55,257 nt of DNA from Stenotrophomonas daejeonensis (GCF_001431505.1 NZ_LDJP01000008.1:1-55257), one strand, 5' to 3'. Numbered from the stretch's first letter, positions 45,642 to 53,648 are shown. The notes: a model not told the origin generated them from the letters alone. Numbers and translations: made by a program.

Positions 45642-45920
45642 ATGCGGGAAAATCCTTTCGATAGTGAGGATTTCGGTGATCTCCTGATCGAGGCCGGGCA
45701 GGCGCTGGGCCTGAAACCGCGGACGGCGGCGGACAGGCTCGCCATGATGCAGGCCTCGATCTTCGAGGTGGCCGGGCAGTTGCTGGGCGAAGTGGAGGCG
45801 GAGAACGCCGAGCTGGGCAGGAGGTTGCCCATCGGCCCGCAACTGGAAGGCGAGATGCGTTGCCTGCGCGCGATCACGCACACCGTCATCAGGGAAATGG
45901 TCGCGCGGCTGGCGCCGTGA
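45642..45920 (+). CDS. Hypothetical 92-residue protein
   Basis: I do not recognise this protein. The 92 residues look soluble and mostly helical: FGDLLIEAGQALGLKPRTAADRLAMMQASIFEVAGQLLGEVEAEN, then RRLPIGPQLEGEMRCLRAITHTVIREMVARLAP. It has one cysteine and no signal or membrane segment. ATG 45642 has no clear ribosome-binding site. Codons 4-11 coincide with the second copy of a 24-base palindrome whose first copy is at 45600. Codon use is like the neighbours. It sits between the signalling operon and a peptidase gene, with no evident link to either. Confidence 0.6.
   Translation: MRENPFDSEDFGDLLIEAGQALGLKPRTAADRLAMMQASIFEVAGQLLGEVEAENAELGRRLPIGPQLEGEMRCLRAITHTVIREMVARLAP
45650..45673 (+). 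repeat. Second copy of the AAATCCTTT-N7-GAGGATTT palindrome
   Basis: AAATCCTTT (45650-45658), seven variable bases and GAGGATTT (45666-45673) repeat the unit at 45600-45623 with the same internal spacing. The two copies start 50 bases apart. This copy is inside the first codons of the hypothetical gene. Confidence 0.6.
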
Positions 45921-45998
45921 TGGCCGGGTCGTCCCGGGCAGGCTGCCCGCTTGGGCGGGCTTTCCGCTTGCCCGTTTGCCCAGATGCAAGCGGCCGGC

Positions 45999-46026
45999 GG
46001 GACAAGTTGGTTGCAACCGCTACAAT
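45999..46026 (+). promoter_or_regulatory. Candidate promoter for the S46 peptidase gene
   Basis: GGGACA (45999-46004, 4 of 6) is followed by 16 bases and TACAAT (46021-46026, 5 of 6). The leader would be about 22 bases. Confidence 0.45.
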
Positions 46027-46054
46027 CGGGCTTCCATTCCCTGGGGGTACCTGC

Positions 46055-48220
46055 ATGCGTCTGAACCTTCTCGCTTTTTCCGTCGTTGCCGGGCTCGGCC
46101 TGGCCCAGTTGGCGCAGGCCGCCGAAGGTATGTGGGTGCCGCAGCAGCTGCCCGAGATCGCCGGTCCGCTGAAGCAGGCCGGGCTGCAGCTGGATCCGCA
46201 GCAGCTGGCCGACCTCACCGGCGACCCGATGGGCGCGGTGGTCGCGCTGGGCGGCTGCACCGCCAGCTTCGTCTCGCCGCAGGGCCTGGTGGTCACCAAC
46301 CACCACTGCGCCTACGGCGCCATCCAGCTCAACTCCACCGCCGAGAAGAACCTGATCAAGGACGGCTTCAACGCGCCGACCTTCAAGGACGAACTCAGCG
46401 CCGGCCCCAACGCGCGCATCTATGTGCTGGATGACATCACCGACGTCACCGCGCAGGCGCGTGCGGCCATCGCTGCGGCGGGCGCCGATCCGCTCAAGCG
46501 CACCGAGGCGCTGGAGGCGTTCGAGAAGAAGGCCGTCGCCGACTGCGAGGCCGACGAGGCCTACAGCTGCCGGCTGTACAGCTTCTCCGGCGGCAACACC
46601 TATCGCCTGTTCAAGAACCTGGAGATCAAGGACGTGCGCTTGGCCTATGCGCCGCCGGGCAGCGTCGGCAAGTTCGGCGGCGACATCGACAACTGGATGT
46701 GGCCGCGCCACACCGGCGACTTCTCGTTCTACCGTGCCTATGTCGGCAAGGACGGCAAGCCGGCCGCGTTCTCGGCCGACAACGTGCCGTACCAGCCGAA
46801 GCACTGGCTGAAGCTGGCCGACCAGCCGCTGGGCGAGGGCGACTTCGTGATGGTGGCCGGCTACCCGGGCCGCACCGACCGCTATGCGCTGGTCAGCGAG
46901 TTCGAGAACACCGCCAACTGGCTGTACCCGGCCGTCGCCAAGGCCTACAAGGAGCAGATCGCGCTGGTGGAAGCGGCCGGCAAGGACGACAAGGACATCG
47001 CGGTGAAGTACGCGGCCAACATGGCCGGCTGGAACAACACCAGCAAGAACTTCGACGGCCAGTTGGACGGCTTCAAGCGCAACGGCGTGCTTGCCCACAA
47101 GCAGAAGGAAGAGGCCGCGGTGCTGGAATGGCTGCGCGCGCAGGGCGAAGCCGGCCGGCCGGCGCTGCACGCCTACGACCGCCTGCAGAACCTGGGCACG
47201 ATGGCGCGCGCCACCCAGGAGCGCGATTTCGTGCTGGGCATGTTCAACCGCACCGGCACGCTGGGCACCGCGGTACGCCTGTACCGGCTGGCGATCGAGA
47301 AGGCCAGGCCGGATGCCGAGCGCGAGGAGGGCTACCAGGAACGCGACCTGCCGGCGATCGAGGGCGGCCTGAAGCAGATGGACCGCCGCTACGTGGCGTC
47401 GATGGACCGCCAGTTCCAGCAATATTGGCTGCAGCAGTACCTGCAGCTGCCGGCGGGCAAGGGCCTGCCTGCGCTGGACCAGTGGCTGGGCGGCCACGAC
47501 GCGGCGGCGGTGGATGCGGCGCTGGCGCGCCTTGATGGCTCGAAGCTGGGCGAGCTGGACGAGCGCCTGAAGTGGTTCAACGCCGACAAGGCCGCGTTCG
47601 AGGCCAGCAGCGACCCGGCCATCCAATACGCGGTGGCGGTGATGCCGGCGCTGCTGGAGCTGGAACACCAGCGCAAGGTGCGCATGGGCGAGGAACTGGT
47701 GGCGCGGCCGCTGTTCCTGCAGGCCATCGCCGACTACAAGCAGAGCAAGGGCGGGTTCGTCTACCCGGACGCCAACCTGTCGCTGCGCATCACCTTCGGC
47801 AACGTGAAGGGCTACACCGGGCTGGACGGCAAGGTGCAGCAGCCGTTCACCGATCTTGAAGGCGTGGCCGCCAAGGAAACCGGCGCCGATCCGTTCGACT
47901 CGCCCAAGGCGCTGCTCGACGCGGTCAAGGCCAAGCGCTATGGCGGGCTGGAGGACAAGCGCATCGGCAGCGTGCCGGTGAACTTCCTGTCCGACCTGGA
48001 CATCACCGGCGGCAACTCCGGCTCGCCGGTGCTGGACGCGCATGGCCGGCTGGTGGGCCTGGCGTTCGACGGCATCTGGGAGGCGGTGGCCAGCAACTGG
48101 GTGTTCGACCCGGTGATGACCCGCATGATCTCGGTGGACCAGCGCTACATGCGCTGGATCATGCAGGAAGTGGCCCCGGCGCCGCAGCTGCTGAAGGAAA
48201 TGGAAGCCGCCTCGAAGTAA
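46055..48220 (+). CDS. S46 family dipeptidyl-peptidase (DPP7-like)
   Basis: The 721-residue product removes dipeptides from peptide N-termini in the periplasm. A signal peptide (MRLNLLAFSVVAGLGLAQLAQA) is followed by a split chymotrypsin fold with H84 (TNHHC), D222 (RHTGDF) and S655 (GGNSGSP). These are offset by a constant 2 from the triad H86/D224/S657 of Pseudoxanthomonas DAP BII. G673 in AFDGIWE matches the glycine that marks DPP7-type preference for hydrophobic P1 residues, whereas DPP11 has arginine. It has its own promoter candidate and terminator. Confidence 0.94.
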   Translation: MRLNLLAFSVVAGLGLAQLAQAAEGMWVPQQLPEIAGPLKQAGLQLDPQQLADLTGDPMGAVVALGGCTASFVSPQGLVVTNHHCAYGAIQLNSTAEKNLIKDGFNAPTFKDELSAGPNARIYVLDDITDVTAQARAAIAAAGADPLKRTEALEAFEKKAVADCEADEAYSCRLYSFSGGNTYRLFKNLEIKDVRLAYAPPGSVGKFGGDIDNWMWPRHTGDFSFYRAYVGKDGKPAAFSADNVPYQPKHWLKLADQPLGEGDFVMVAGYPGRTDRYALVSEFENTANWLYPAVAKAYKEQIALVEAAGKDDKDIAVKYAANMAGWNNTSKNFDGQLDGFKRNGVLAHKQKEEAAVLEWLRAQGEAGRPALHAYDRLQNLGTMARATQERDFVLGMFNRTGTLGTAVRLYRLAIEKARPDAEREEGYQERDLPAIEGGLKQMDRRYVASMDRQFQQYWLQQYLQLPAGKGLPALDQWLGGHDAAAVDAALARLDGSKLGELDERLKWFNADKAAFEASSDPAIQYAVAVMPALLELEHQRKVRMGEELVARPLFLQAIADYKQSKGGFVYPDANLSLRITFGNVKGYTGLDGKVQQPFTDLEGVAAKETGADPFDSPKALLDAVKAKRYGGLEDKRIGSVPVNFLSDLDITGGNSGSPVLDAHGRLVGLAFDGIWEAVASNWVFDPVMTRMISVDQRYMRWIMQEVAPAPQLLKEMEAASK

Positions 48221-48240
48221 GCGGCGGCCGCATCGGATCG

Positions 48241-48274
48241 AAAGCCCCGGACGGGAAACCGCCCGGGGCTTTTT
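48241..48274 (+). terminator. Intrinsic terminator after the S46 peptidase gene
   Basis: AAAGCCCCGG pairs with CCGGGGCTTT, with a short inner stem in the loop, and ends in five T residues. Confidence 0.87.
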
Positions 48275-48290
48275 GCATGGCCCACCACTG

Positions 48291-48362
48291 GTAGGAGCGC
48301 ACCTTGGTGCGCGATGAGGCTCTACCGGGAAAGCTTCATCGCGCACCAAGGTGCGCTCCTAC
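48291..48362. repeat. 72-base inverted repeat with 27-bp perfect arms, GTAG-headed
   Basis: The arms 48291-48317 and 48336-48362 are perfect complements, both headed by GTAG. Each arm contains its own small palindrome (GCGCACC/GGTGCGC), so the element can fold as one long stem or two short ones. It lies between convergent genes and shares its core with 23087-23114. Confidence 0.85.
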
Positions 48363-48385
48363 AGGTGTTCAGGCATTCGCAGCGC

Positions 48386-49243
48386 CTACCGGTACGGCCC
48401 CGGCCCGCGCCAGACCAGTTCGCCCTGCCGGTACACGGACATCACCGTGACCACTTCGCGGGCATCGCCGATGGCCTGCAGCTCCGGCGAGTCGGGAGGA
48501 AGCAGGCGGCACTTGCTGGACTCGCGCCTGAGCGCGACCTCGGCCGGGCAGACCATCAGGTAGCTGGTGCCGGGCAGCGGGATGGACAGTTCCTTCATGC
48601 CCTGCTCCATCCAGTCGCGCAGCTGGGCCTCGCGCAGCAGGTCGTAGATGATCTGGTAGCCGCCCACCTGCATGGCGGGCTCGCCGCTCGCCATGTCGTT
48701 GCGGCTGCCGTTGCGGTTGACCTGCCCGCGGTAGCGGCCGTCGTCGTCGGGAGCGGTTTCCTTCTCCAGCCAGCCCGGCGGACGCCCGGTCCAGGTCCGC
48801 GGCTGGCGCTGGGCGGTGCCCGACGGGCTGGAGGCGGCCTGCGCCGGTACCTGCGCGGGCGGGTCCGCGGCCTCGGCCTGTTCCGGCTCCGGCTCCGGCT
48901 CGGCCGACGGTTCGATGAACCTGGCTTCGACCACCGGCTTGCGCTGCTCGACCTTCCTGCGTGCGGTTGGTTTGGGCCGCGGCTTGGGCGCGTCCGTCGG
49001 CTTCGGCCTGGGCGGGGCCGGCGTGGCCTGCGGCGAGGGCGGTGCCTCGCCGATGAAATCCACCTTGACCCGGCCGCCATTGGACGAACCCTGCGGCGTG
49101 CTCACTTGTGGCGGATCGGCGTGCAGCAGGAGCAGCACCACCAGCAGGTGCAGCAGCGCGCTCGCCAGCGCCGCCACCCACGGCTGCAGGCGCTCGTTCA
49201 AAGGCTTGGGACGGGGCGTCGGGGACGTCGAAAGGCTGCTCAT
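48386..49243 (-). CDS. TonB-like proline-rich envelope protein
   Basis: The 285-residue product has a short cytoplasmic N-terminus, one membrane helix (WVAALASALLHLLVVLLLLHA, about 22-42) and a long proline- and lysine-rich stretch (about 66-150, with PKPTDAPKPRPKPTARRKVE and EPEPEPEQAE). A globular C-terminus of about 110 residues has two cysteines (MVCPAE, KCRLLP). The layout recalls TonB, but the C-terminal domain lacks a clear TonB signature. ATG 49243 starts MSSLSTSP; the frame is open much further but without supporting features. Function is unknown. Confidence 0.7.
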   Translation of the reverse strand: MSSLSTSPTPRPKPLNERLQPWVAALASALLHLLVVLLLLHADPPQVSTPQGSSNGGRVKVDFIGEAPPSPQATPAPPRPKPTDAPKPRPKPTARRKVEQRKPVVEARFIEPSAEPEPEPEQAEAADPPAQVPAQAASSPSGTAQRQPRTWTGRPPGWLEKETAPDDDGRYRGQVNRNGSRNDMASGEPAMQVGGYQIIYDLLREAQLRDWMEQGMKELSIPLPGTSYLMVCPAEVALRRESSKCRLLPPDSPELQAIGDAREVVTVMSVYRQGELVWRGPGPYR

Positions 49244-49431
49244 GCCGCGTCGGGGGCGTGGGAGGTGCTGGCCCTCATGCGGATTCACACCAGGCAGCCA
49301 AAGGAGGGCCGGTATGGTAACGCCTGCCGTTGGCCGGCAAACGCGCTGGCGGTTGCAGGTTCGCTGCGAGAGCGACCACCCGCGATTTCGTAACGCGGGT
49401 AACCGACCCCGGCCGCGCCACGGGGGCAGGC

Positions 49432-49437
49432 TATGAT
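49432..49437 (+). promoter_or_regulatory. Candidate -10 element for the histidine phosphatase gene
   Basis: TATGAT (5 of 6) lies 30 bases before ATG 49467, without a recognisable -35. Confidence 0.28.
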
Positions 49438-49466
49438 GCGGGCCCCCTCCACGGACACTCCACTGC

Positions 49467-50111
49467 ATGCGCATCCTGCTTGCCCGTCACGGCGAAACGC
49501 CGTGGAACGCCGAAGGCCGCTACCAGGGCCAGATCGACATTCCCCTTTCGCCGGTGGGCCAGGCCCAGGCCGCCGCGCTTGGCGAGCGCCTGCGGGACGT
49601 GCAGATCACCCGTGCCGTGGCCTCGCCGCTGTCGCGCGCGCAGAGCACCGCCAGGGCCGCGCTGGGCGCGGCGCGCGAAGCCATGTTGCTGACCGAGCCG
49701 GACTTGCAGGAAATCGCCCACGGCGAGTGGGAGGGCCTGCTTGCCAGCGAGATCAATGACTCCGACCCGGCACGGCTGCGTGCCTGGCGCGAGGAGCCGG
49801 ACACCGTGCTGATGCCCGGCGGCGAATCGCTGCGGCAGGTGCTGGACCGCAGCTGGCGCGGGTTGGCCAAGGCCGCCGAAGGGCTGGGCGAGGACGACAC
49901 CCTGCTGGTGGTCGCGCACGATGCGGTCAACCGAGTGATCCTGTGCCGGGTGCTGGGCCTGCCGATCGGCAAGCTGTGGACCTTCCGCCAGGCCCCGACC
50001 ACGCTCAACCTGCTCGAAGGCCCGGATCTGGAGCATCTGGAAGTGGTGCGCCTGAACGACTGCGCCCACCACACCCCGTTCTTCGGAGAAGCCAAGCACC
50101 GCGCGTTGTAA
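49467..50111 (+). CDS. Histidine phosphatase family protein
   Basis: The 214-residue product belongs to the phosphoglycerate mutase/phosphatase superfamily. It has the phosphohistidine motif LLARHGET (H8), the arginine in SPLSRAQST, E86 in EIAHGEWEG and the second histidine in VVAHDAVNRV. It resembles cofactor-dependent phosphatases such as GpmB or CobC. True mutase activity is unlikely because the glycolytic-mutase insertions are missing. Substrate unknown. It lies between a TonB-like gene and folC. Confidence 0.85.
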   Translation: MRILLARHGETPWNAEGRYQGQIDIPLSPVGQAQAAALGERLRDVQITRAVASPLSRAQSTARAALGAAREAMLLTEPDLQEIAHGEWEGLLASEINDSDPARLRAWREEPDTVLMPGGESLRQVLDRSWRGLAKAAEGLGEDDTLLVVAHDAVNRVILCRVLGLPIGKLWTFRQAPTTLNLLEGPDLEHLEVVRLNDCAHHTPFFGEAKHRAL

Positions 50112-50150
50112 GCGTCCTGTGCCCACCGGGCCATTGCCCCGGTGAAGCCC

Positions 50151-50263
50151 GTGCCGGGCAAGCCCGGCACCTACGGTGGAAAGGCTGCTTCTCGTAGCTG
50201 CGGGGCTTGCCCCGCATGGAGTTTTCCCGGTGAAGCCCCATGCCGGGAAGGCCCGGCATCTGC
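50151..50263. repeat. Three GTAG-type palindromes upstream of folC
   Basis: GTGCCGGGC-AA-GCCCGGCAC with a CTAC head (50151-50174) points left. GTAG at 50194 with TGCGGGGC-TT-GCCCCGCA points right. ATGCCGGG/CCCGGCAT with a CTGC head (50240-50263) points left. The 252-base spacer between the phosphatase gene and folC is largely made of these units. Confidence 0.72.
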
Positions 50264-50363
50264 GGCCTCGGTAGCGTCCGATCATTGCTCACGCGGCGAG
50301 GCCAGCGCCGCTATCATGTGCGTCCCGCGCGCACGGCGCCGGTTTTTCCGTCGAGAACCCCGC

Positions 50364-51632
50364 ATGTCCCCCGCACGTCCCGCCACGCTCGCGCAGTGGC
50401 TCGCCCATATCGAACAGCAGCACACTCAGCCGATCGCGATGGGGCTGGAGCGCGTGCGCGAGGTGGCCGCGCGGATGCGGCTGGCGCGGCCGGGCAAGCA
50501 CTGCATCGTGGTCGGCGGCACCAACGGCAAGGGGTCGACCGTGGCCTTCATCGAGGCCATCGCCCGTGCCGCCGGTTGGAAGGTAGGCGCCTACACCTCG
50601 CCGCACCTGCTGGCCTACAACGAGCGCGTGCGCATCGATGGCGGCGATGCCGACGACGCCACGCTGGTGGCCGGCTTCAATGCGGTGGAGGACGCGCGCG
50701 GCGACACCGCGCTGACCTATTTCGAATACGGCACGCTGTGCGCGCTGTGGGTGTTCGGGCAGGCCGGGCTGGACCTGGCGGTGCTGGAAGTCGGCCTGGG
50801 CGGGCGGCTGGACGCGGTGAACATCGTCGATGCCGACGTGTCGGTCATCACCACCGTGGACATCGACCATGCCGACTGGCTGGGCGGCGACCGCGAAACC
50901 ATCGGCATGGAGAAGGCCGGCATCATCCGTGGCTGGAAGCCGGTGATCCTCGGCGAGATCGACCCGCCGTCGAGCGTGCTGCGCCGTGCCTACGTGCTGG
51001 GCGCCAACGCGATCCGCTTCGGCAGCGATTTCTTCGCCGAGCCGATCGATGCCGGGCGCTGGCGCTGGCGCGACGTGTCGCTGCGGCTGGAGTTGCCGCA
51101 GCCGGCGCTGTGGGCGCCGGTGCAGCGCGACAACGCCGCCACCGCCATCGCCGCGCTGCGCGCGCTGGACCGGGCGGTGCCGCGAGCGGCATGGGCCAGG
51201 GGGATCGCCGAGGCACGGGTGGCCGGGCGCCTGCAGCGGTTCGAACGCGATGGCGTGGAGGTGCTGGTCGATGTCGGCCACAACCCGCAGGCCGCCGCCG
51301 TGCTGGCGGCGGCATTGCAGGCCCGCCCCGCCGCCGGGCGCACGCTGGCGGTGTACGCGGCGCTGGCCGACAAGGACGCGCCCGGCGTGGTCGCCGCGTT
51401 GCAGGGGCGCATCGACCGCTGGCACCTGGCCGGGCTGGAAGGCGCGCGCGGGCAGAGCGCCGAACGGTTGCGCGAGCGCCTGGCCGGGACCGCCGCCGCC
51501 GGCGCGGCATTGTCGGCCAATGTCGGGCAGGCGTTGGCCGGCGCGCTGGAACAGGCCCGGCGCGGCGACCGCGTGCTGGTGTTCGGCTCCTTCCACACCG
51601 TGGCCGAAGCGTTGCCGCTGCTGCACGGGTAG
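50364..51632 (+). CDS. folC: Bifunctional folylpolyglutamate / dihydrofolate synthase
   Basis: FolC adds glutamates to folates and, in most bacteria, also makes dihydrofolate. The 422-residue product has the P-loop VVGGTNGKGSTVAF, VGAYTSPHLLAYNERVRIDG, EVGLGGRLDAVN, TVDIDHADWLG, and DVGHNPQAAAVLA. ATG 50364 starts MSPARPATLAQWL; the long upstream frame runs through repeats and is not coding. The TAG stop lies in the GTAG header of a palindromic element. The order folC-dedD-cvpA-purF is the same as in E. coli. Confidence 0.95.
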   Translation: MSPARPATLAQWLAHIEQQHTQPIAMGLERVREVAARMRLARPGKHCIVVGGTNGKGSTVAFIEAIARAAGWKVGAYTSPHLLAYNERVRIDGGDADDATLVAGFNAVEDARGDTALTYFEYGTLCALWVFGQAGLDLAVLEVGLGGRLDAVNIVDADVSVITTVDIDHADWLGGDRETIGMEKAGIIRGWKPVILGEIDPPSSVLRRAYVLGANAIRFGSDFFAEPIDAGRWRWRDVSLRLELPQPALWAPVQRDNAATAIAALRALDRAVPRAAWARGIAEARVAGRLQRFERDGVEVLVDVGHNPQAAAVLAAALQARPAAGRTLAVYAALADKDAPGVVAALQGRIDRWHLAGLEGARGQSAERLRERLAGTAAAGAALSANVGQALAGALEQARRGDRVLVFGSFHTVAEALPLLHG

Positions 51633-51699
51633 GCCGGGGCCACGCCCCCGGCGTTTGATTCGTCCGTGAAAGCGCGTCGGGGACGTAGCCCCGACCTAC
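51629..51699. repeat. GTAGGTCGGGG-type dimeric palindrome, copy 1
   Basis: Two inverted units, GTAGGCCGGGG...CCCCGGCG and its counterpart ending CCCCGACCTAC, flank a core with GATTCGTC. The left GTAG (51629-51632) includes the folC stop codon. Confidence 0.78.
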
Positions 51700-51719
51700 G
51701 GGCTGGAGCAGCGGGAACC

Positions 51720-51792
51720 GTAGGTCGGGGTTACACCCCCGACGCTCGATTCGTCGATGTGGAGGCGCGTCGGGAACGCAACCCCGACCTGC
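51720..51792. repeat. GTAGGTCGGGG-type dimeric palindrome, copy 2
   Basis: The same arrangement as copy 1: GTAGGTCGGGG-TTACA-CCCCCGACGC, a core with GATTCGTC, and an inverted unit ending CCCCGACCTGC. The two copies are in tandem, 20 bases apart, and are related but not identical. Confidence 0.78.
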
Positions 51793-51857
51793 GGGCTCCA
51801 TGCAGGGCACCCGCCAAGGCATTCAGCCATCGGCCGTCGTGCCCGCAGGCACCCGCA

Positions 51858-51863
51858 TATAAT
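51858..51863 (+). promoter_or_regulatory. Candidate -10 element upstream of dedD
   Basis: A perfect TATAAT lies 14 bases before ATG 51878 and 35 before GTG 51899. No -35 is evident. A start of transcription near 51870 would favour GTG 51899 or a nearly leaderless message. Confidence 0.45.
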
Positions 51864-51877
51864 CGGAACACACTCGC

Positions 51878-52864
51878 ATGCCGCCGGACCCGCCTTCCGT
51901 GGATACCCCCCTGAAACAGCGACTGATTGGTGCCATCGTGCTGGTGGCGCTGGCCGTGATCTTCCTGCCCATGCTGGTCAAGGACCCGGCGCCGGACAGC
52001 GGTAGTGCGCAGGACGTGCCGCTGCGCGCCCCCGACGCTCCTTCCGATGGCCAGTTCGAGACCCGCGAGCTGCCGCTGGTGGCGCCCAACGCACCGGCAT
52101 CCGGCAGTGCCACCGGCATGCCGGCGGCGCAACCGGAGTCCAATGCGGCCGCGCCGGCGACGGACGACGGCCGCGCGCTGCCACCGGCCGTCGCCGCCGG
52201 CAATTACGCGGTCAACTTTGGCGCCTATGCGACCGAGGCCGATGCCGATGCGGTGATCGCTCACCTGAAGACGGCCGGCCTTCCCGGTTTCCGCCAGCCG
52301 GACACCATCAACGGCAGCCGGGCCTGGCGGGTGCGCATCGGCCCCTACGCCGACCGCGCGCAGGCCGAACTGGTGCGGTTGGAAGCGGGCAAGGTGCGCA
52401 GCGACGTGAATGCGCAGGTGGTGGTGCTCGACGCCGACAAGGACGCGCCGGCCGCGTCGCCGGTACGGACCGAGGCGTTGCCGCCGGAAGCAGCAAAGCC
52501 GGTGGCCGCCGCGAAGCCGGAAACCCGGCCCGAACCCAGGCCCGCCGCGCCGCCGCCGGAAGCCGCCAAGCCGGCGGTGCCCGAGCGCAGCACCACCACG
52601 GTGAGCACCGCGCCGGCTGCCAGCGGCGTCGGCTTCGCGGTGCAGCTGGGTGCGTTCACCCAGCCCGCGGGCGCCAATGCGTTGCGCGACAAGGTGCGCG
52701 CGGCGGGCTTCAGTGCCTTCACCGACCAGGTGCGCAAGAGCGACGGCGTGCTGCTGCACCGTGTCCGCGTCGGGCCGGTGGCCAACCGCGCCGAAGCCGA
52801 GCAGCTCAAGGCGCAGGTGGCGGCGAAGGTCGGCATCCCCGGCATCGTCAGCCCGCACCCCTGA
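51878..52864 (+). CDS. dedD: DedD-like SPOR-domain protein, tandem SPOR
   Basis: SPOR proteins bind denuded glycans at the division septum. The 328-residue product has one N-terminal membrane helix (LIGAIVLVALAVIFLPMLV), a linker, a first SPOR-like domain at about 108-187 (NYAVNFGAYATEADADAVIAHL), a proline-rich spacer and a second SPOR at about 248-326 (GFAVQLGAFTQPAGANALRDKV). E. coli DedD has one. The start may instead be GTG 51899 (MDTPLKQRL), which fits relatives and the TATAAT position better. Neither start has a ribosome-binding site. cvpA and purF follow. Confidence 0.87.
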   Translation: MPPDPPSVDTPLKQRLIGAIVLVALAVIFLPMLVKDPAPDSGSAQDVPLRAPDAPSDGQFETRELPLVAPNAPASGSATGMPAAQPESNAAAPATDDGRALPPAVAAGNYAVNFGAYATEADADAVIAHLKTAGLPGFRQPDTINGSRAWRVRIGPYADRAQAELVRLEAGKVRSDVNAQVVVLDADKDAPAASPVRTEALPPEAAKPVAAAKPETRPEPRPAAPPPEAAKPAVPERSTTTVSTAPAASGVGFAVQLGAFTQPAGANALRDKVRAAGFSAFTDQVRKSDGVLLHRVRVGPVANRAEAEQLKAQVAAKVGIPGIVSPHP

Positions 52865-52904
52865 TGCAGGCAGCAACGCCGCTCCACCGCCACGGAGGCG
52901 ACGC

Positions 52905-53648
52905 ATGATCGACATGGTGCTGCTGGCCGTGATCGGGCTGTCGGCCCTGCTGGGCCTGATGAAGGGCTTCGTCGGCATCGTCGTGGGCACGCTGTCGTGG
53001 CTGCTGTCGGGCTGGGCCGCGTTCCAGTTCGGGGGCCATGCCGCGCGCTGGCTCGCCGAGGGCGCGGCGCCGTCGCTGACCCACTACCTGGGCGGCTACG
53101 CGCTGGTCTTCGTCGGCGTGCTGGTGCTGGTGGCGGTGACCGGCATGCTGCTGCGCAGTGCGGTCGATGCCACCCGGCTCAACGGTACCGACCGTGCGCT
53201 GGGCTTCGGCCTGGGCGTGCTGCGCGGCGGGCTGTTCGCCTGCGTGCTGGTGCTGCTGATGGGCTTCACGCCGCTGCCGCGCGAGGCCGAGTGGGGCCAG
53301 TCGAAGGTGCTGCCGGTACTGCTGCCAGGCGCCGAATGGATGCGCGCGCAGCTGCCGGACCTGTCCATGCCCGGCGTGGACCTGGACGCATTGGCGCCGA
53401 CGGACTTGGGGAACCTGCCGGTGACAGGCGATAATGCCGCGCTCAACGACATGATGAAGGGTAGTGGGCTGCCGGACATGGTGAGCCGGGCGCTGGGGAA
53501 ACCCGCGCAGGACGCCACCGACGCCGCCCACCGGCAGGACCCTGCGAGGGCGTTGCCCTCCAATATCGACCCCGCGCAGGTGCGCCCGGGTCAACCCGAC
53601 CCGGCGCGGGTCGAGGCACAGGGCCAGGCACGGCCACCTTCACGTTAA
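52905..53648 (+). CDS. cvpA: CvpA family membrane protein
   Basis: The 247-residue product has four predicted helices in the first 130 residues (VLLAVIGLSALLGLMKGFVGIVVGTLSWLLSG, LGGYALVFVGVLVLVAVTGMLL, FGLGVLRGGLFACVLVLLMGF). A hydrophilic C-terminal tail is longer than in E. coli CvpA (162 residues). CvpA is named for colicin V production and is linked to envelope stress; its molecular role is unsettled. GGAGG precedes ATG 52905. It lies 33 bases before purF, as in many gammaproteobacteria. Confidence 0.9.
   Translation: MIDMVLLAVIGLSALLGLMKGFVGIVVGTLSWLLSGWAAFQFGGHAARWLAEGAAPSLTHYLGGYALVFVGVLVLVAVTGMLLRSAVDATRLNGTDRALGFGLGVLRGGLFACVLVLLMGFTPLPREAEWGQSKVLPVLLPGAEWMRAQLPDLSMPGVDLDALAPTDLGNLPVTGDNAALNDMMKGSGLPDMVSRALGKPAQDATDAAHRQDPARALPSNIDPAQVRPGQPDPARVEAQGQARPPSR

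Noticed and set aside
44591..48349. 1252-codon open frame on the minus strand
   Set aside because: It lies opposite the GGDEF gene, the hypothetical gene and the S46 peptidase, all with clear motifs. Its product is a repetitive His/Gln/Arg/Val-rich antisense translation.
50112..51800. Clustered palindromes considered as a CRISPR array
   Set aside because: The units are palindromes in alternating orientation with variable short gaps, not direct repeats with uniform unique spacers, and no cas genes are nearby.
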